Shown: positions 1-8,503, counted from the stretch's first letter. The stretch: 64,000 nucleotides of DNA from an uncultured Phocaeicola sp. (GCA_947581855.1 CANPVZ010000002.1:124001-188000); one strand, 5' to 3'. Notes: generated by a model not told the origin, from the letters alone. A program made the numbers and translations.

Positions 1-133
1 TTGTTCCTATATTTCGTGAGAGCACAACATTTGGAAGAAACTGGACAACGATCAAAACTCCTATCAATCGTATTGATGTATTGATATCTTTTTGATCCAT
101 TCCTTTCAGATCCTTTCGGCTCAGATTATTCAT
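1..133 (-). CDS. Possible partial ORF running off the left edge
   Basis: Reading the minus strand from an ATG at 133, the frame stays open for 44 codons to the window edge. The peptide begins MNNLSRKDLKGMDQ and then has a hydrophobic stretch (IGVLIVVQFLPNVVL) that could be a membrane segment. I recognise no family. There is no clear ribosome site, and an open frame this short can occur by chance, so this is a tentative call. The adjacent gene at 237 is divergent, so a gene start here would be geometrically reasonable. Confidence 0.25.
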   Translation of the reverse strand, partial: MNNLSRKDLKGMDQKDINTSIRLIGVLIVVQFLPNVVLSRNIGT

Positions 134-201
134 TTTATACGAATATGCCTCCTACTTCCACAAATAAAGAAAGAAAACATACTCCAATTAAAAAGATTTC
201 G

Positions 202-209
202 TAGCTTTG
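202..209 (+). promoter_or_regulatory. Bacteroidales -7 promoter element
   Basis: TAGCTTTG fits the Bacteroidota -7 consensus TAnnTTTG. It lies 27 bp upstream of the ATG at 237, implying a short leader. No good -33 TTTG is seen. Confidence 0.5.
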
Positions 210-236
210 CGATATCAAATCCAGCATATTTAAAAG

Positions 237-824
237 ATGAAGGCTTATACCTTATTAATAGGAATATCAATGATGTGGTGCACAATGGCAGATGCACAGG
301 AAAAGACATTCACGCTTACCCGGCAAGGAGTAGGCTGCATACAGATGGGAATGAAGGAGACAGACATCCCGGCTCTGTGTGAAGGATTATACAATAGGGT
401 AGAGAAGAAATTCATTTCCGGAGGAGATCCCAATGACTTCCAAGCCGATCCGCCGCATGACCAATATATTTTCTATCAAGGTAAAGTTAAAGTGATGGAA
501 ATAAATATAGTTCAGGAAGATGAAGGATGCGTACATTATATAACCGTGTATTCTCCCCGCATCGTAACGGAACAAGGGTTACATCCCGGCTCACCTCTAG
601 AGGACTTAGTAAATCTGTCTGACGTGGAATGGCAAATTGAAGGGGAATATTACGGCGCCGTATTAGACGGCTGCATCGCTATCGAACTAAAAAGCAAATA
701 CCTTACCCCATCCGGACTGAATAAATACGAAGATGTATTTGTCAATGAGAAAGAGCCGAAGTTTTTCCTACACGATTTCAAACCAGGCAGTAAGATAGAA
801 GAGATTTCCGTTTATCAGGAATAA
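237..824 (+). CDS. Secreted protein of unknown function
   Basis: 195 aa. An N-terminal signal peptide is visible (hydrophobic residues 4-17, likely cleavage after ADA near residue 21), so the product should be exported to the periplasm or envelope. The mature part is acidic and has four cysteines, in GVGC, ALCE, EGCV and DGCI contexts, which could form disulfides. I recognise no domain. The ATG at 237 is preferred because it begins the signal peptide and follows a TAnnTTTG promoter. It converges on the helicase gene with only about 20 bp between stops and no clear terminator. Confidence 0.75.
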   Translation: MKAYTLLIGISMMWCTMADAQEKTFTLTRQGVGCIQMGMKETDIPALCEGLYNRVEKKFISGGDPNDFQADPPHDQYIFYQGKVKVMEINIVQEDEGCVHYITVYSPRIVTEQGLHPGSPLEDLVNLSDVEWQIEGEYYGAVLDGCIAIELKSKYLTPSGLNKYEDVFVNEKEPKFFLHDFKPGSKIEEISVYQE

Positions 825-844
825 AAACAGCCCTTCTCTCGCAC

Positions 845-2272
845 TTACTCCTCATTCCACACTTGTTCTTTGGGCCAATTCACCAGATATAAAGTTTCCG
901 TAGCGCGGGTAAACGCTGTATAAAGCCAGCGGAAATAATCGGGAGTGAGATTATCTTCCGTAACATATCCTTGGTCGAGAAAAACTGATTTCCATTGTCC
1001 GCCTTGCGCTTTATGGCAGGTTACAGCGTAAGCGTATTTCACTTGCAAAGCATTGTAATAAGGATCAGCTTTCATTTTCTTCATCCGTTCTTTCTTCTGC
1101 GGAATATCCGCATAATCCTCCAAAACAGTATAAAATAACCTATCGTTATCTGCTTTGGAAAGTGAGGGATAGTCAGTATGCAACGTATCCAGCAAAATAT
1201 TAGCTTCTAACTCGAAATTATCATAATCCGGAAAAACCAATGACACTTCGGCAAAACGAAAACCATACAGTTCCCGTGTATGGCGTACCCGGCGCACCAC
1301 GGCAATATCCCCGTTAGCAATAAAATCAATTTCCTTGCTTTGTTCCGTCCAATAGTAGTTGTTTTTAGCTACCATCAACAAATCTCCTGAAGAAAGTTCC
1401 TCCTCCCGATAAAGAATTCGGTTGCGTATACCGCTATTATATAAATTGGCACGTTTATTGGAACGACAGATAACCATTGTTTCTTCCATACCGTCCCGAC
1501 GATAAGCTTCTTCTAAAGTTTCTATCAATTCATTTCCGGATAAATTGCGGATATCCGCAAAACAAGAGAACTTGATTTTAGGCAGTTCATCTACCTGGTC
1601 CGATGAAATAAGACTGCGCAAAACTGTAGCATTCCACAAAATGCCCGAATCGCCCAGCTGCCTCACCACCTGAGTCAAATTTATTTCCTTAACGCTTAAG
1701 CCGTAACCTTGTAATGCAACGGCCGATAAAGCCGGGCTTTCCTCCTCGCCTACCGGAGGAAGCTGGGCCGTATCTCCCATCAACAACAAACGACACCCGT
1801 TACCGGAATAAACATACTGTATCAAGTCATCGAGCAAACGCCCCGTACCGAACACGGGACCCGACAATCCATCATTGGCTATCATCGAAGCCTCGTCTAC
1901 TATAAATAAGGTATGCTGATAAAGATTATCATTCAAAGAAAAGTTTGTCAACTCATTAGAAAATGATTTCTGCCTGTATATTTTCTTATGAATGGTGAAA
2001 GCCGGATGCCCAGCATAAAGTGAAAAAACTTTTGCAGCTCTTCCGGTCGGCGCCATCAACACCGATTTCTGTTTCAACGCATCCAAGGTTTTTACTAATG
2101 CCCCCACTAATGAAGTCTTACCGGTTCCGGCATAACCTCTCAATACAAATATCTCCCCGGAAGCATTAAACAAAAGAAACTCAGATAACATCTGAATCGC
2201 TTTATCCTGCTCAGAAGTAGGTGGAAAATGAAAATTTTCCTTAATTTGTCGCTCTAAATAATTATTTATCAT
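845..2272 (-). CDS. RecD-like ATP-dependent DNA helicase (AAA family ATPase)
   Basis: 475 aa. This is a superfamily 1 helicase of the short RecD/RecD2-like kind common in Bacteroidales. Seen in order: Walker A GYAGTGKTS (residues 46-54), Walker B FIVDEASM (about 121), helicase motif III GDTAQLPPVG (about 166), and a C-terminal UvrD_C_2-type region with TCHKAQGGQWKSV (about 418) and YTAFTRATETLYLV (about 450). It probably unwinds DNA 5' to 3' during repair or recombination. RecB and RecC are not nearby, so it is not a RecBCD subunit. It is divergent from the gene at 2370 and has no obvious operon partner. Confidence 0.9.
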   Translation of the reverse strand: MINNYLERQIKENFHFPPTSEQDKAIQMLSEFLLFNASGEIFVLRGYAGTGKTSLVGALVKTLDALKQKSVLMAPTGRAAKVFSLYAGHPAFTIHKKIYRQKSFSNELTNFSLNDNLYQHTLFIVDEASMIANDGLSGPVFGTGRLLDDLIQYVYSGNGCRLLLMGDTAQLPPVGEEESPALSAVALQGYGLSVKEINLTQVVRQLGDSGILWNATVLRSLISSDQVDELPKIKFSCFADIRNLSGNELIETLEEAYRRDGMEETMVICRSNKRANLYNSGIRNRILYREEELSSGDLLMVAKNNYYWTEQSKEIDFIANGDIAVVRRVRHTRELYGFRFAEVSLVFPDYDNFELEANILLDTLHTDYPSLSKADNDRLFYTVLEDYADIPQKKERMKKMKADPYYNALQVKYAYAVTCHKAQGGQWKSVFLDQGYVTEDNLTPDYFRWLYTAFTRATETLYLVNWPKEQVWNEE

Positions 2273-2324
2273 TTTTCTATATGAAAAAGTTCGTGTAACT
2301 TCTCGCTATTTATATTTATTTACT

Positions 2325-2332
2325 TATTTTTG
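2325..2332 (+). promoter_or_regulatory. Bacteroidales -7 promoter element
   Basis: TATTTTTG fits TAnnTTTG and sits 37 bp before the ATG at 2370. It would drive the unknown-DUF3822-rsmD cluster. Confidence 0.5.
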
Positions 2333-2369
2333 CCGTACGAATATAAACTAAAAAAAACGTATTTATATC

Positions 2370-3056
2370 ATGAAAACAGTATTTAATATCATTTTAGCTG
2401 CTTGTGTGGTTGGTCTGTTATATCTGTGCTATGAAAGCATCATGGGACCAATACAGTTCAACAAGGAAAAAGATGCTAGAGAAGAACAAATTAAAGCACG
2501 ACTTATTGACATCCGTAAAGCCCAAGTGGAGTATCGGAGTCTACACGGCGGACGCTACACTGACAGCTTTGATTCATTGATCACTTTCGTGAAAACCGCA
2601 AAACTTCCTTTCATTAAAAAAGAAGGTGTCCTCAGCGATGACCAACTGGAAGCCGGTATGACAGAAGAAAAAGCAATGGCTATGATTAGCAAAGCCAAAC
2701 GTACCAACAACTGGAAAGAAGTGCAAGCTGCGGGATTGATGAACTTTAAACGCGATACCATTTGGGTAGCCATGGTCGATACGATTTATGGACGTGGTTA
2801 TAACGCAGACTCATTACGCTATGTTCCATTCGGAAACGGAGCGACATTTGAAATGGCCATTAAAGAAGACAGCACCAAATCCGGAGCTAAATTCTATTTG
2901 TTCGAGGCTAAAACTCCGTACACCGCTTACTTGACCGGTTTGAACAAACAAGAGTTGGACGCTTTGATTGACATGCAAACCAAATTGGAAAGATTCCCTG
3001 GTTTGAAAGTTGGTGATATTGAGGTTCCGAATAACAACGCAGGTAACTGGGAATAA
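2370..3056 (+). CDS. Conserved membrane-anchored protein, unknown function
   Basis: 228 aa. One hydrophobic helix lies at residues 4-24, followed by a charged helical stretch (about 30-55, rich in E/K/R). The order of a short N-terminus, one membrane helix and then an amphipathic helix resembles a pilin-like or single-pass anchored protein, but no prepilin cleavage site is evident. The rest is soluble. Its stop overlaps the next start (TAATG at 3054-3058), so it is translationally coupled to the DUF3822 gene. The same neighbour order is common in Bacteroidales; the function is unknown. Confidence 0.8.
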   Translation: MKTVFNIILAACVVGLLYLCYESIMGPIQFNKEKDAREEQIKARLIDIRKAQVEYRSLHGGRYTDSFDSLITFVKTAKLPFIKKEGVLSDDQLEAGMTEEKAMAMISKAKRTNNWKEVQAAGLMNFKRDTIWVAMVDTIYGRGYNADSLRYVPFGNGATFEMAIKEDSTKSGAKFYLFEAKTPYTAYLTGLNKQELDALIDMQTKLERFPGLKVGDIEVPNNNAGNWE

Positions 3057-3877
3057 TGATTGAGAATTTCAACTTTAATAATTCAGAACAATATACTTTA
3101 TCCATCCGTCTCAGTACGGATGGATTTTCTTTTTCTGTGTATAATCCGTTACTTGACCATTCGTTCTATTATATGCCTTATAAAATAGAACGTTCTTTAT
3201 CAATGGCTGCTAATATAAAGGGAATGCTCCAACAAAATGATTTCCTCAGACTGCCTTATAAACGGACACGCATTTATATAGTGCAAACAAATTATATGCC
3301 TGTTCCTTTTGAAATTTTCGATGAAGAACAGATGGAAGAACTTTATTATCAGAATTATTCCAAAGTAAGTAATGACCTCGTCCTTTATAACATATTGCCT
3401 AAAACCAATATCGTTATGCTTTATTCCTTGAACAAAACAGTATACCAGCTATTGAAAGAACAATTTCCGGAAGCCAAATTTTATACCATTGCCAGCCCGC
3501 TTACTGAATACTTTACAGGAAAGAGTTATCTGGGCAACAGTAAAAAGATATATGCTTACCTGCAACGCGGTAACCTGACTACTTTGTGCTTCGATAGAGG
3601 TAAACTATTGTTATTGAATACGTTCTCATGCAAGCAATCCAACGATTATATATATTACCTATTATATATATGGAAGCAATTGGATTATGACCAAAACCGT
3701 GATGAACTTCATCTGGCAGGAATCATTCCCGAAAAGGAGATACTTATACAAAATCTACGGAAATATCTCCGGCAAGTATATATTATCAACCCGACAGCAG
3801 AATTCAACCGTTCTGAATTTTCTAAGATTGAAGAGATACCATTCGATTTACAAACTTCATATTTATGTGACATTTAA
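3056..3877 (+). CDS. DUF3822 family protein
   Basis: 273 aa. The sequence resembles the Bacteroidota DUF3822 family, which is usually encoded just upstream of rsmD. It has no signal peptide or membrane helix. The overall look, with beta-strand segments and a TNYMPVPFEIFDEEQ region, suggests an actin/ASKHA-like fold, but that is an inference. Its start overlaps the preceding stop, and rsmD begins 4 bp after its stop, so all three are probably one transcript. The biochemical role is unknown. Confidence 0.8.
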   Translation: MIENFNFNNSEQYTLSIRLSTDGFSFSVYNPLLDHSFYYMPYKIERSLSMAANIKGMLQQNDFLRLPYKRTRIYIVQTNYMPVPFEIFDEEQMEELYYQNYSKVSNDLVLYNILPKTNIVMLYSLNKTVYQLLKEQFPEAKFYTIASPLTEYFTGKSYLGNSKKIYAYLQRGNLTTLCFDRGKLLLLNTFSCKQSNDYIYYLLYIWKQLDYDQNRDELHLAGIIPEKEILIQNLRKYLRQVYIINPTAEFNRSEFSKIEEIPFDLQTSYLCDI

Positions 3878-3881
3878 GCCT

Positions 3882-4439
3882 ATGCGAGTTATCAGCGGAA
3901 TATATAAAAGAAGAAGATTCGATGTGCCCCGTACCTTTAAAGCACGGCCGACGACAGATTTTGCCAAAGAAAACTTATTCAATGTTCTGTCTAATTACAT
4001 GGATTTTGAGGAAAATGTATCAGCACTCGATTTATTTGCCGGAACAGGGAGTATCAGCATTGAACTAGTATCGCGAGGATGTGAAAAAGTAGTCTCGGTA
4101 GAGAAAGACCCACAACACTATGCTTTCATCAACCGGATTATGGAAGAAGTGAAGACAGACAAATGTATTCCTATACGGGCAGACGTTTTCCGTTTTATTG
4201 ACCGTTGCAACGAACAGTTCGATTTCATTTTTGCCGATCCGCCTTATGAACTGAAAGGATTGGAAACTATTCCTTCTCTTATTTTTGAACACCGACTTTT
4301 GAAAGAAGACGGACTATTTGTATTGGAACATGGTAAGAAAAATAATTTTGAGAATGACCCGCATTTTATAGAGCACCGTGCTTACGGTAGCGTAAACTTC
4401 TCCTTTTTTAAAGCAACGGAGAAAGAAGCCGAACAATAG
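3882..4439 (+). CDS. rsmD: 16S rRNA (guanine(966)-N(2))-methyltransferase RsmD
   Basis: 185 aa from the ATG at 3882. This start matches the family N-terminus (MRVISGIYKRRRF); longer in-frame extension overlaps the DUF3822 gene and is not used. It is a Rossmann-fold SAM-dependent methyltransferase: the SAM loop LDLFAGTGSISIE is near residue 48 and the catalytic N2-methyltransferase motif DPPY near 111. It methylates G966 of 16S rRNA during 30S assembly. It follows DUF3822 by 4 bp and overlaps the convergent cls gene by about 32 bp at the 3' ends. Confidence 0.95.
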   Translation: MRVISGIYKRRRFDVPRTFKARPTTDFAKENLFNVLSNYMDFEENVSALDLFAGTGSISIELVSRGCEKVVSVEKDPQHYAFINRIMEEVKTDKCIPIRADVFRFIDRCNEQFDFIFADPPYELKGLETIPSLIFEHRLLKEDGLFVLEHGKKNNFENDPHFIEHRAYGSVNFSFFKATEKEAEQ

Positions 4440-5844
4440 ATTCTTTCGCTTTCTGTTTGGAAGAACGGCGCAACCAAACTTTCATAGTCATTTGTATACT
4501 GTCTCTTTGGTCTTGCAAGAATATCTCTTTCATCAGCAAAGCTGTTTCGATATCATAAATAAAGGAATTAATCTCAAAGTTATGTTCAAAACTGCGGAAA
4601 TCCATATTGGTAGACCCCACCGTAGAAATGGTGTCATCCGACACCATTAATTTGGAATGAAGGAAACCTTTTTTATAAAAATAAACCTTCACTCCTGCTT
4701 TTAACATATCCTCTACATAGGAGAGAGTGCCAAAATGTGTAACAATAGAATCGGCATGTTCGGGAATCATTAAACGTACATCCACTCCTGCCAATGCAGC
4801 TGTCTGAAGTGCTGCCGCAATAGGTTCGGTGGGCAGAAAGTAAGGCGTCTGGACATAGAAATAACGCTTGGCATTACTTATCGCCAATAATAATCCCTGC
4901 ATGATGGCTTTCCATTCTCCTATCGGTTCGGAGGTGACTGTCTGAATCAAAGCCTGACCGCACACATCTATCGGCGGATAATATTTGGAAGCCGTAATCA
5001 ACGAACGTGTTACAAAGAACCAATCCATCAGAAAGTTACTTTGCAATCCATACACGGCACGCCCCTTTATCATTAAATGTGTATCTCGCCATACACCGTA
5101 TTTTCTGGGTTTCAAATAACGTTCAGCTATATTCATTCCTCCGATAAATCCTACCTGTCCATCAATAATCACAATCTTGCGATGATTCCGATAATTTATT
5201 CTACTGGTAAACAAAGGAAAACGAACCTTCAGAAAGCCTCTGACTTCTATACCGGCTGTTCGCATTTGATCGAAAAAGCGATTGGATACATGCCAACACC
5301 CTACATCATCATATAGCAAACGCACTTCCACCCCTTCCCGCACTTTATCAATTAAAATATCGCGTACTAGACGCCCGATGGAATCATTCTCAAAAATATA
5401 AAATTCAAGATGAATATGATGCTTGGCGTGACTTATTTCACGAATCAGCGAATGCAACATGGTATAGCCATTTGTATATACCTCATTGTAATTATCCTCA
5501 AAAGGAAGGGCACGATTTAGTTTTCGGAACAATTGAATAAGCGAAAAATGTTCGTCGGGCAATTCGAAAGAAGATTGAGAGATGAAACCATGCAAAGACT
5601 TTTTAGCCAGCATATCGGCACTTTTCTTACTAATAAGCCGTTCTTTACGAGTACTTCTTCCAAAAAAGAAATAGAGAACAACACCTATTATCGGCAAAAA
5701 GAGCAACACGACCATCCACGCCATCGTCTTTACCGGATTACGATTATCCAGAACCAGCATTACCACAAGCCCCGTAACCATAATCAGATACAAAAAAACG
5801 AAAACAACCGATACGATATGATTCAATAAAAAACTTCCATCCAT
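4408..5844 (-). CDS. cls: Cardiolipin synthase (phospholipase D superfamily)
   Basis: 478 aa from the ATG at 5844; an upstream in-frame TTG would add 17 non-family residues. Two N-terminal membrane helices (about residues 8-28 and 36-57) are followed by a paired PLD catalytic domain with HKD motifs HRKIVIID (about 220) and HSKLMVSD (about 397). It condenses two phospholipid molecules to cardiolipin at the inner membrane. The pssA/psd genes for phosphatidylethanolamine are also in this window but about 29 kb away. The 3' end overlaps rsmD convergently. Confidence 0.92.
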   Translation of the reverse strand: MDGSFLLNHIVSVVFVFLYLIMVTGLVVMLVLDNRNPVKTMAWMVVLLFLPIIGVVLYFFFGRSTRKERLISKKSADMLAKKSLHGFISQSSFELPDEHFSLIQLFRKLNRALPFEDNYNEVYTNGYTMLHSLIREISHAKHHIHLEFYIFENDSIGRLVRDILIDKVREGVEVRLLYDDVGCWHVSNRFFDQMRTAGIEVRGFLKVRFPLFTSRINYRNHRKIVIIDGQVGFIGGMNIAERYLKPRKYGVWRDTHLMIKGRAVYGLQSNFLMDWFFVTRSLITASKYYPPIDVCGQALIQTVTSEPIGEWKAIMQGLLLAISNAKRYFYVQTPYFLPTEPIAAALQTAALAGVDVRLMIPEHADSIVTHFGTLSYVEDMLKAGVKVYFYKKGFLHSKLMVSDDTISTVGSTNMDFRSFEHNFEINSFIYDIETALLMKEIFLQDQRDSIQMTMKVWLRRSSKQKAKESIVRLLSPLL

Positions 5845-5962
5845 CGCTTTGTATTTACTTGCGTGCAAAAATAAAAGAAAAAGGAATGATTGCAAGAGAC
5901 ATTTACCTCATATTCTGCAAATAAAGTTCTTTTTTAACGAAAGAAAGAAAAAGACCTAATTA

Positions 5963-6284
5963 GTTGTCCCTTAAAAAGCATATTTTGGCGAGATGTTATC
6001 ATAGAATAAGCTCTCGCTGATTTTTTCTATCAGACCTAGAAGAGCTTTCATTGCTCTTCTGAAGTTATATACGGCAACTACCAATAGAACATTCACACTA
6101 ATGGATGATTCCAGTTCTACCAACTGGCGAACTAAATAATGAGAGATGCGAAATGATTTCATTCATCACCAAATCTGCAAGATTTAAAGTATGAAGAGAA
6201 AAAATCTTATAGACCTCTCAAAGAAATATTTGTTCCATTTAATTAATAGTTGAAGGATACTATATTTTTAAGGAACGACAACGT
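5963..6284. mobile_element. Internally deleted insertion sequence (MITE-like remnant)
   Basis: Imperfect terminal inverted repeats are visible: GTTGTCCCTTAAAAA near 5963 and, read on the minus strand from about 6284, GTTGTCGTTCCTTAAAAA. Between them a minus-strand frame (5971-6160) encodes about 63 aa that looks like a short transposase N-terminus joined to a C-terminal end (VNVLLVVAVYNFRRAMKALL). This suggests a deletion derivative. The right 125 bp, which contains an AAATCTGCAAGATTT-type hairpin, is repeated at 8279-8405. The IS family is not identified. Confidence 0.55.
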
Positions 6285-6414
6285 ACAAAGTCCATAATGA
6301 ATGCTATTAAAGTTCACGAGATTTGTTGTCAAATGTTCGGATATTCTCTCTGTATATCTGAACGCAAACTACATATTCTTATTACATACGGCTCAAATAA
6401 CGTTACAACTTGAC

Positions 6415-6531
6415 TATCACTTTATAAACAAATTAATTATTTATATATCAATATTTTACCCCCCCCCAGATGCGTCATATAATGCATTTTGCGCATTAAA
6501 AAATGCGTCATACATTATAAAAGACGCGCCG
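6415..6531 (+). promoter_or_regulatory. Upstream element, copy A (C9 tract and three spaced sites)
   Basis: Reading left to right: TATCACTTTATAAAC, TTATATATCA (6441), a run of nine C (6459-6467), then ATGCGTCA at 6470, ATGCGTCA at 6503 and the weaker ACGCGCCG at 6524. The spacings of 33 and 21 bp equal those in copy C (56094, 56127, 56148); copy B keeps the 33. Between sites is a near-palindrome TGCGCATT/AATGCGTC. It lies 150-260 bp upstream of the LruC gene at 6678, so a regulator-binding region is the natural reading; this is inference. Confidence 0.6.
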
Positions 6532-6677
6532 TGAGTATTAACATCAAATTACTTTATTGCCGTTCTTTGCTAACAAATCATATTACCGGATGAGAAGACG
6601 AATCAATTGTCGGCATATTGTGTATGATCTATTCAAAATATCAATGACGAAATAAATCAAATATAATACATACATTT

Positions 6678-7985
6678 ATGAAAACAAAAGTTAAAGGTTT
6701 AATAGTAGGCAGTGTGATAGGCATATTTACTCTATCCGCATGTAACAGCAACGAGAATTTGTACGACCCCACAAGGGAAGAAGGACTATTGAAAGCAGAA
6801 TACGAGGCGAAGTTCATCAAAAATTTCGGTAAGTTCGATGCAGACTATTCATGGGACGCCACATCAGTATATCCGCAATACAAGGCTACCCGGGCCAACA
6901 TCAATTATGACCCAGTCAAAGGAAATTGGTATGAAGTGGAACAGGGAACTTTAAATTGGCTTAACAACAAATTGAAAGAAGGAAAAAACAATAAAAGCTT
7001 AGGTACTCCTTTTATGATGACTGTGCCCAACAACACGTTTACAATCGTCCCCATTTATCAGGGGCAAGCTGGCATGGAGTGGGAACTTTATATGGTAGTT
7101 GGCAAAAAAGAGACTAAAATATGGTCCAAGTCTGAGGGTATTCAATATAAAGAGAAAGAAGGGAATAAATGGGAAAATGTAAAAGAAAACACAATAGGTG
7201 TACATGCTGTACGAGCTCTCCAATACACTTTTGACTTAACAGACATTGCGGGAGAAACCATGTATTTCTATTTAAAAGTTACTAAAGGTATGTCAGGTTA
7301 TGCAAAAACCGATACAAAGCAATCTTCTCTCAATGGCATGATGCTGGCTTTGCAAGATTGTCCGCGTCCCAGCAACATTGAGAAAGACAATGAAGTAATG
7401 ATTATCGGATGTGAAGACGCCGACCTTAAAAGTTCTGATTGGGATTTAAACGATGTTGTCTTTTTAGTATATGGTAATCCGAATGTACCCCAACCTATCG
7501 AAATTATTAATAATGAGGTAAAAGAAATCAAAACTAAACGTTATATGATAGAAGACCTTGGCTCCACAGATGATTTCGATTTCAATGACATCGTAGTGGA
7601 TGTTACACGAGAACGCGTAAAGAAAATCACAACGGCTAATGGCGTGGTAACTAAGGAGGAATACATAAGCGACAAGCAAAAGGCTGTGATTCGCCATTTA
7701 GGAGGTACCCTTCCTTTCAGTCTGACCATAGGTGAAACCCTATTGGAAGAGATGAAAGGCCAGATGAATGTGGAGCCGAACACAGAGTACACGATTACCG
7801 GTTGGAATCCTGAAACAAACAATATTTTCGCTAAGGTAAAAGGCGGCAGCAACGAAAATGTTCATATCATCCAATTCCCGGGTAAAGGCGAAGTACCTAT
7901 GATTATTGCTGTAGATCCGGTAGTAGAATGGATGGAAGAACGCGTTTCCATTACCAAAGACTGGTTTGACTCCATTAAAAAATAA
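6678..7985 (+). CDS. LruC domain-containing lipoprotein
   Basis: 435 aa. The signal peptide ends in a lipobox LSAC with Cys22, so the product is a lipoprotein, probably on the outer membrane or cell surface. The C-terminal half has the LruC/DUF4842 hallmarks: acidic repeats DWDLNDVVF (about 257) and DDFDFNDIVVDV (about 300), which resemble calcium-binding DxNDhhh motifs. It is related to the longer gene at 56266 and shares an upstream repeat element with it. A strong terminator follows at 8007, so it is probably monocistronic. The cellular role of the family is not established; surface adhesion or structure is a guess. Confidence 0.85.
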   Translation: MKTKVKGLIVGSVIGIFTLSACNSNENLYDPTREEGLLKAEYEAKFIKNFGKFDADYSWDATSVYPQYKATRANINYDPVKGNWYEVEQGTLNWLNNKLKEGKNNKSLGTPFMMTVPNNTFTIVPIYQGQAGMEWELYMVVGKKETKIWSKSEGIQYKEKEGNKWENVKENTIGVHAVRALQYTFDLTDIAGETMYFYLKVTKGMSGYAKTDTKQSSLNGMMLALQDCPRPSNIEKDNEVMIIGCEDADLKSSDWDLNDVVFLVYGNPNVPQPIEIINNEVKEIKTKRYMIEDLGSTDDFDFNDIVVDVTRERVKKITTANGVVTKEEYISDKQKAVIRHLGGTLPFSLTIGETLLEEMKGQMNVEPNTEYTITGWNPETNNIFAKVKGGSNENVHIIQFPGKGEVPMIIAVDPVVEWMEERVSITKDWFDSIKK

Positions 7986-8006
7986 AACACTTTAGTTATT
8001 TACTTT

Positions 8007-8054
8007 AAAACAGACATCCCATAAACACAATGTGTTTCGGATGTCTGTTTTAAA
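8007..8054 (+). terminator. Rho-independent terminator after the LruC gene
   Basis: The 13-bp perfect stem AAAACAGACATCC / GGATGTCTGTTTT starts about 20 bp after the stop codon, followed by a modest T-containing tail. Confidence 0.8.
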
Positions 8055-8162
8055 TTATAAGTCTATATACACCATACCTCTCCACATGTTTTACAAAGCC
8101 TTATATCACTTCAACGCAGGTAATTTCTTCCGTTTACGATATAGCTCATATCACAGGAATAG

Positions 8163-8263
8163 TATCACTTTCTAAATAAAAGAACAATTTATATATCAGT
8201 ATTTCACCCCCCCCCAAAAAAAACGCTCCATACGTTATTTTCCATCTTTCAAAACATGCGCCA
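8163..8263 (+). promoter_or_regulatory. Upstream element, copy B (orphan; C9 tract and two spaced sites)
   Basis: It matches copy A without gaps over the first about 50 bp (TATCACTTT...TTATATATCA...C9 at 8207-8215, then A8). Sites are ACGCTCCA at 8223 and ATGCGCCA at 8256, again 33 bp apart; the expected third site near 8277 is replaced by the start of an IS fragment. No plus-strand gene follows; the next gene is the 3' end of the minus-strand barrel gene at 8504. It may be the relic of a lost LruC-type gene. Confidence 0.5.
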
Positions 8264-8278
8264 GATATTACAAAAATA

Positions 8279-8405
8279 GTTTCATTTATCATAAAATCTG
8301 CAAGATTTAAAGTATGGAGATACAAAATCTTGCAGATTTCTCAAAGAAATATCGATTCCATTTAATCAATAGTCGAAGAATACTATATTTTTAAGAGACG
8401 GCTAA
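8279..8405. mobile_element. IS end fragment (second copy of the 5963-6284 right end)
   Basis: About 125 bp closely matches 6160-6284, including the hairpin AAATCTGCAAGATTT...AAATCTTGCAGATTT and the terminal TATATTTTTAAGAGACGGC. Only the end of the element is present, with no coding part. It abuts and probably truncates the copy B element. Confidence 0.5.
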
Positions 8406-8503
8406 TTAACTATATATACATTAATGACGACCGTAGAGATACTATCAACCAAGCCTTTGAGTAATATTTATCTCTATTTAAGTCTTCAGCTTTTATTTAA
8501 CAA

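Noticed and set aside
92..382. 96-codon frame overlapping the secreted protein gene
   Set aside because: It overlaps 237-824 in another frame, has no signal or motif, and does not follow the TAnnTTTG promoter, which lies inside it.
845..2272. recD of a RecBCD complex
   Set aside because: No recB or recC gene is near, and the protein is short and of the stand-alone RecD-like type.
5971..6162. 63-aa protein as a functional gene
   Set aside because: It lies wholly between inverted repeats and looks like a transposase N-terminus joined to a C-terminus; treated as IS remnant.
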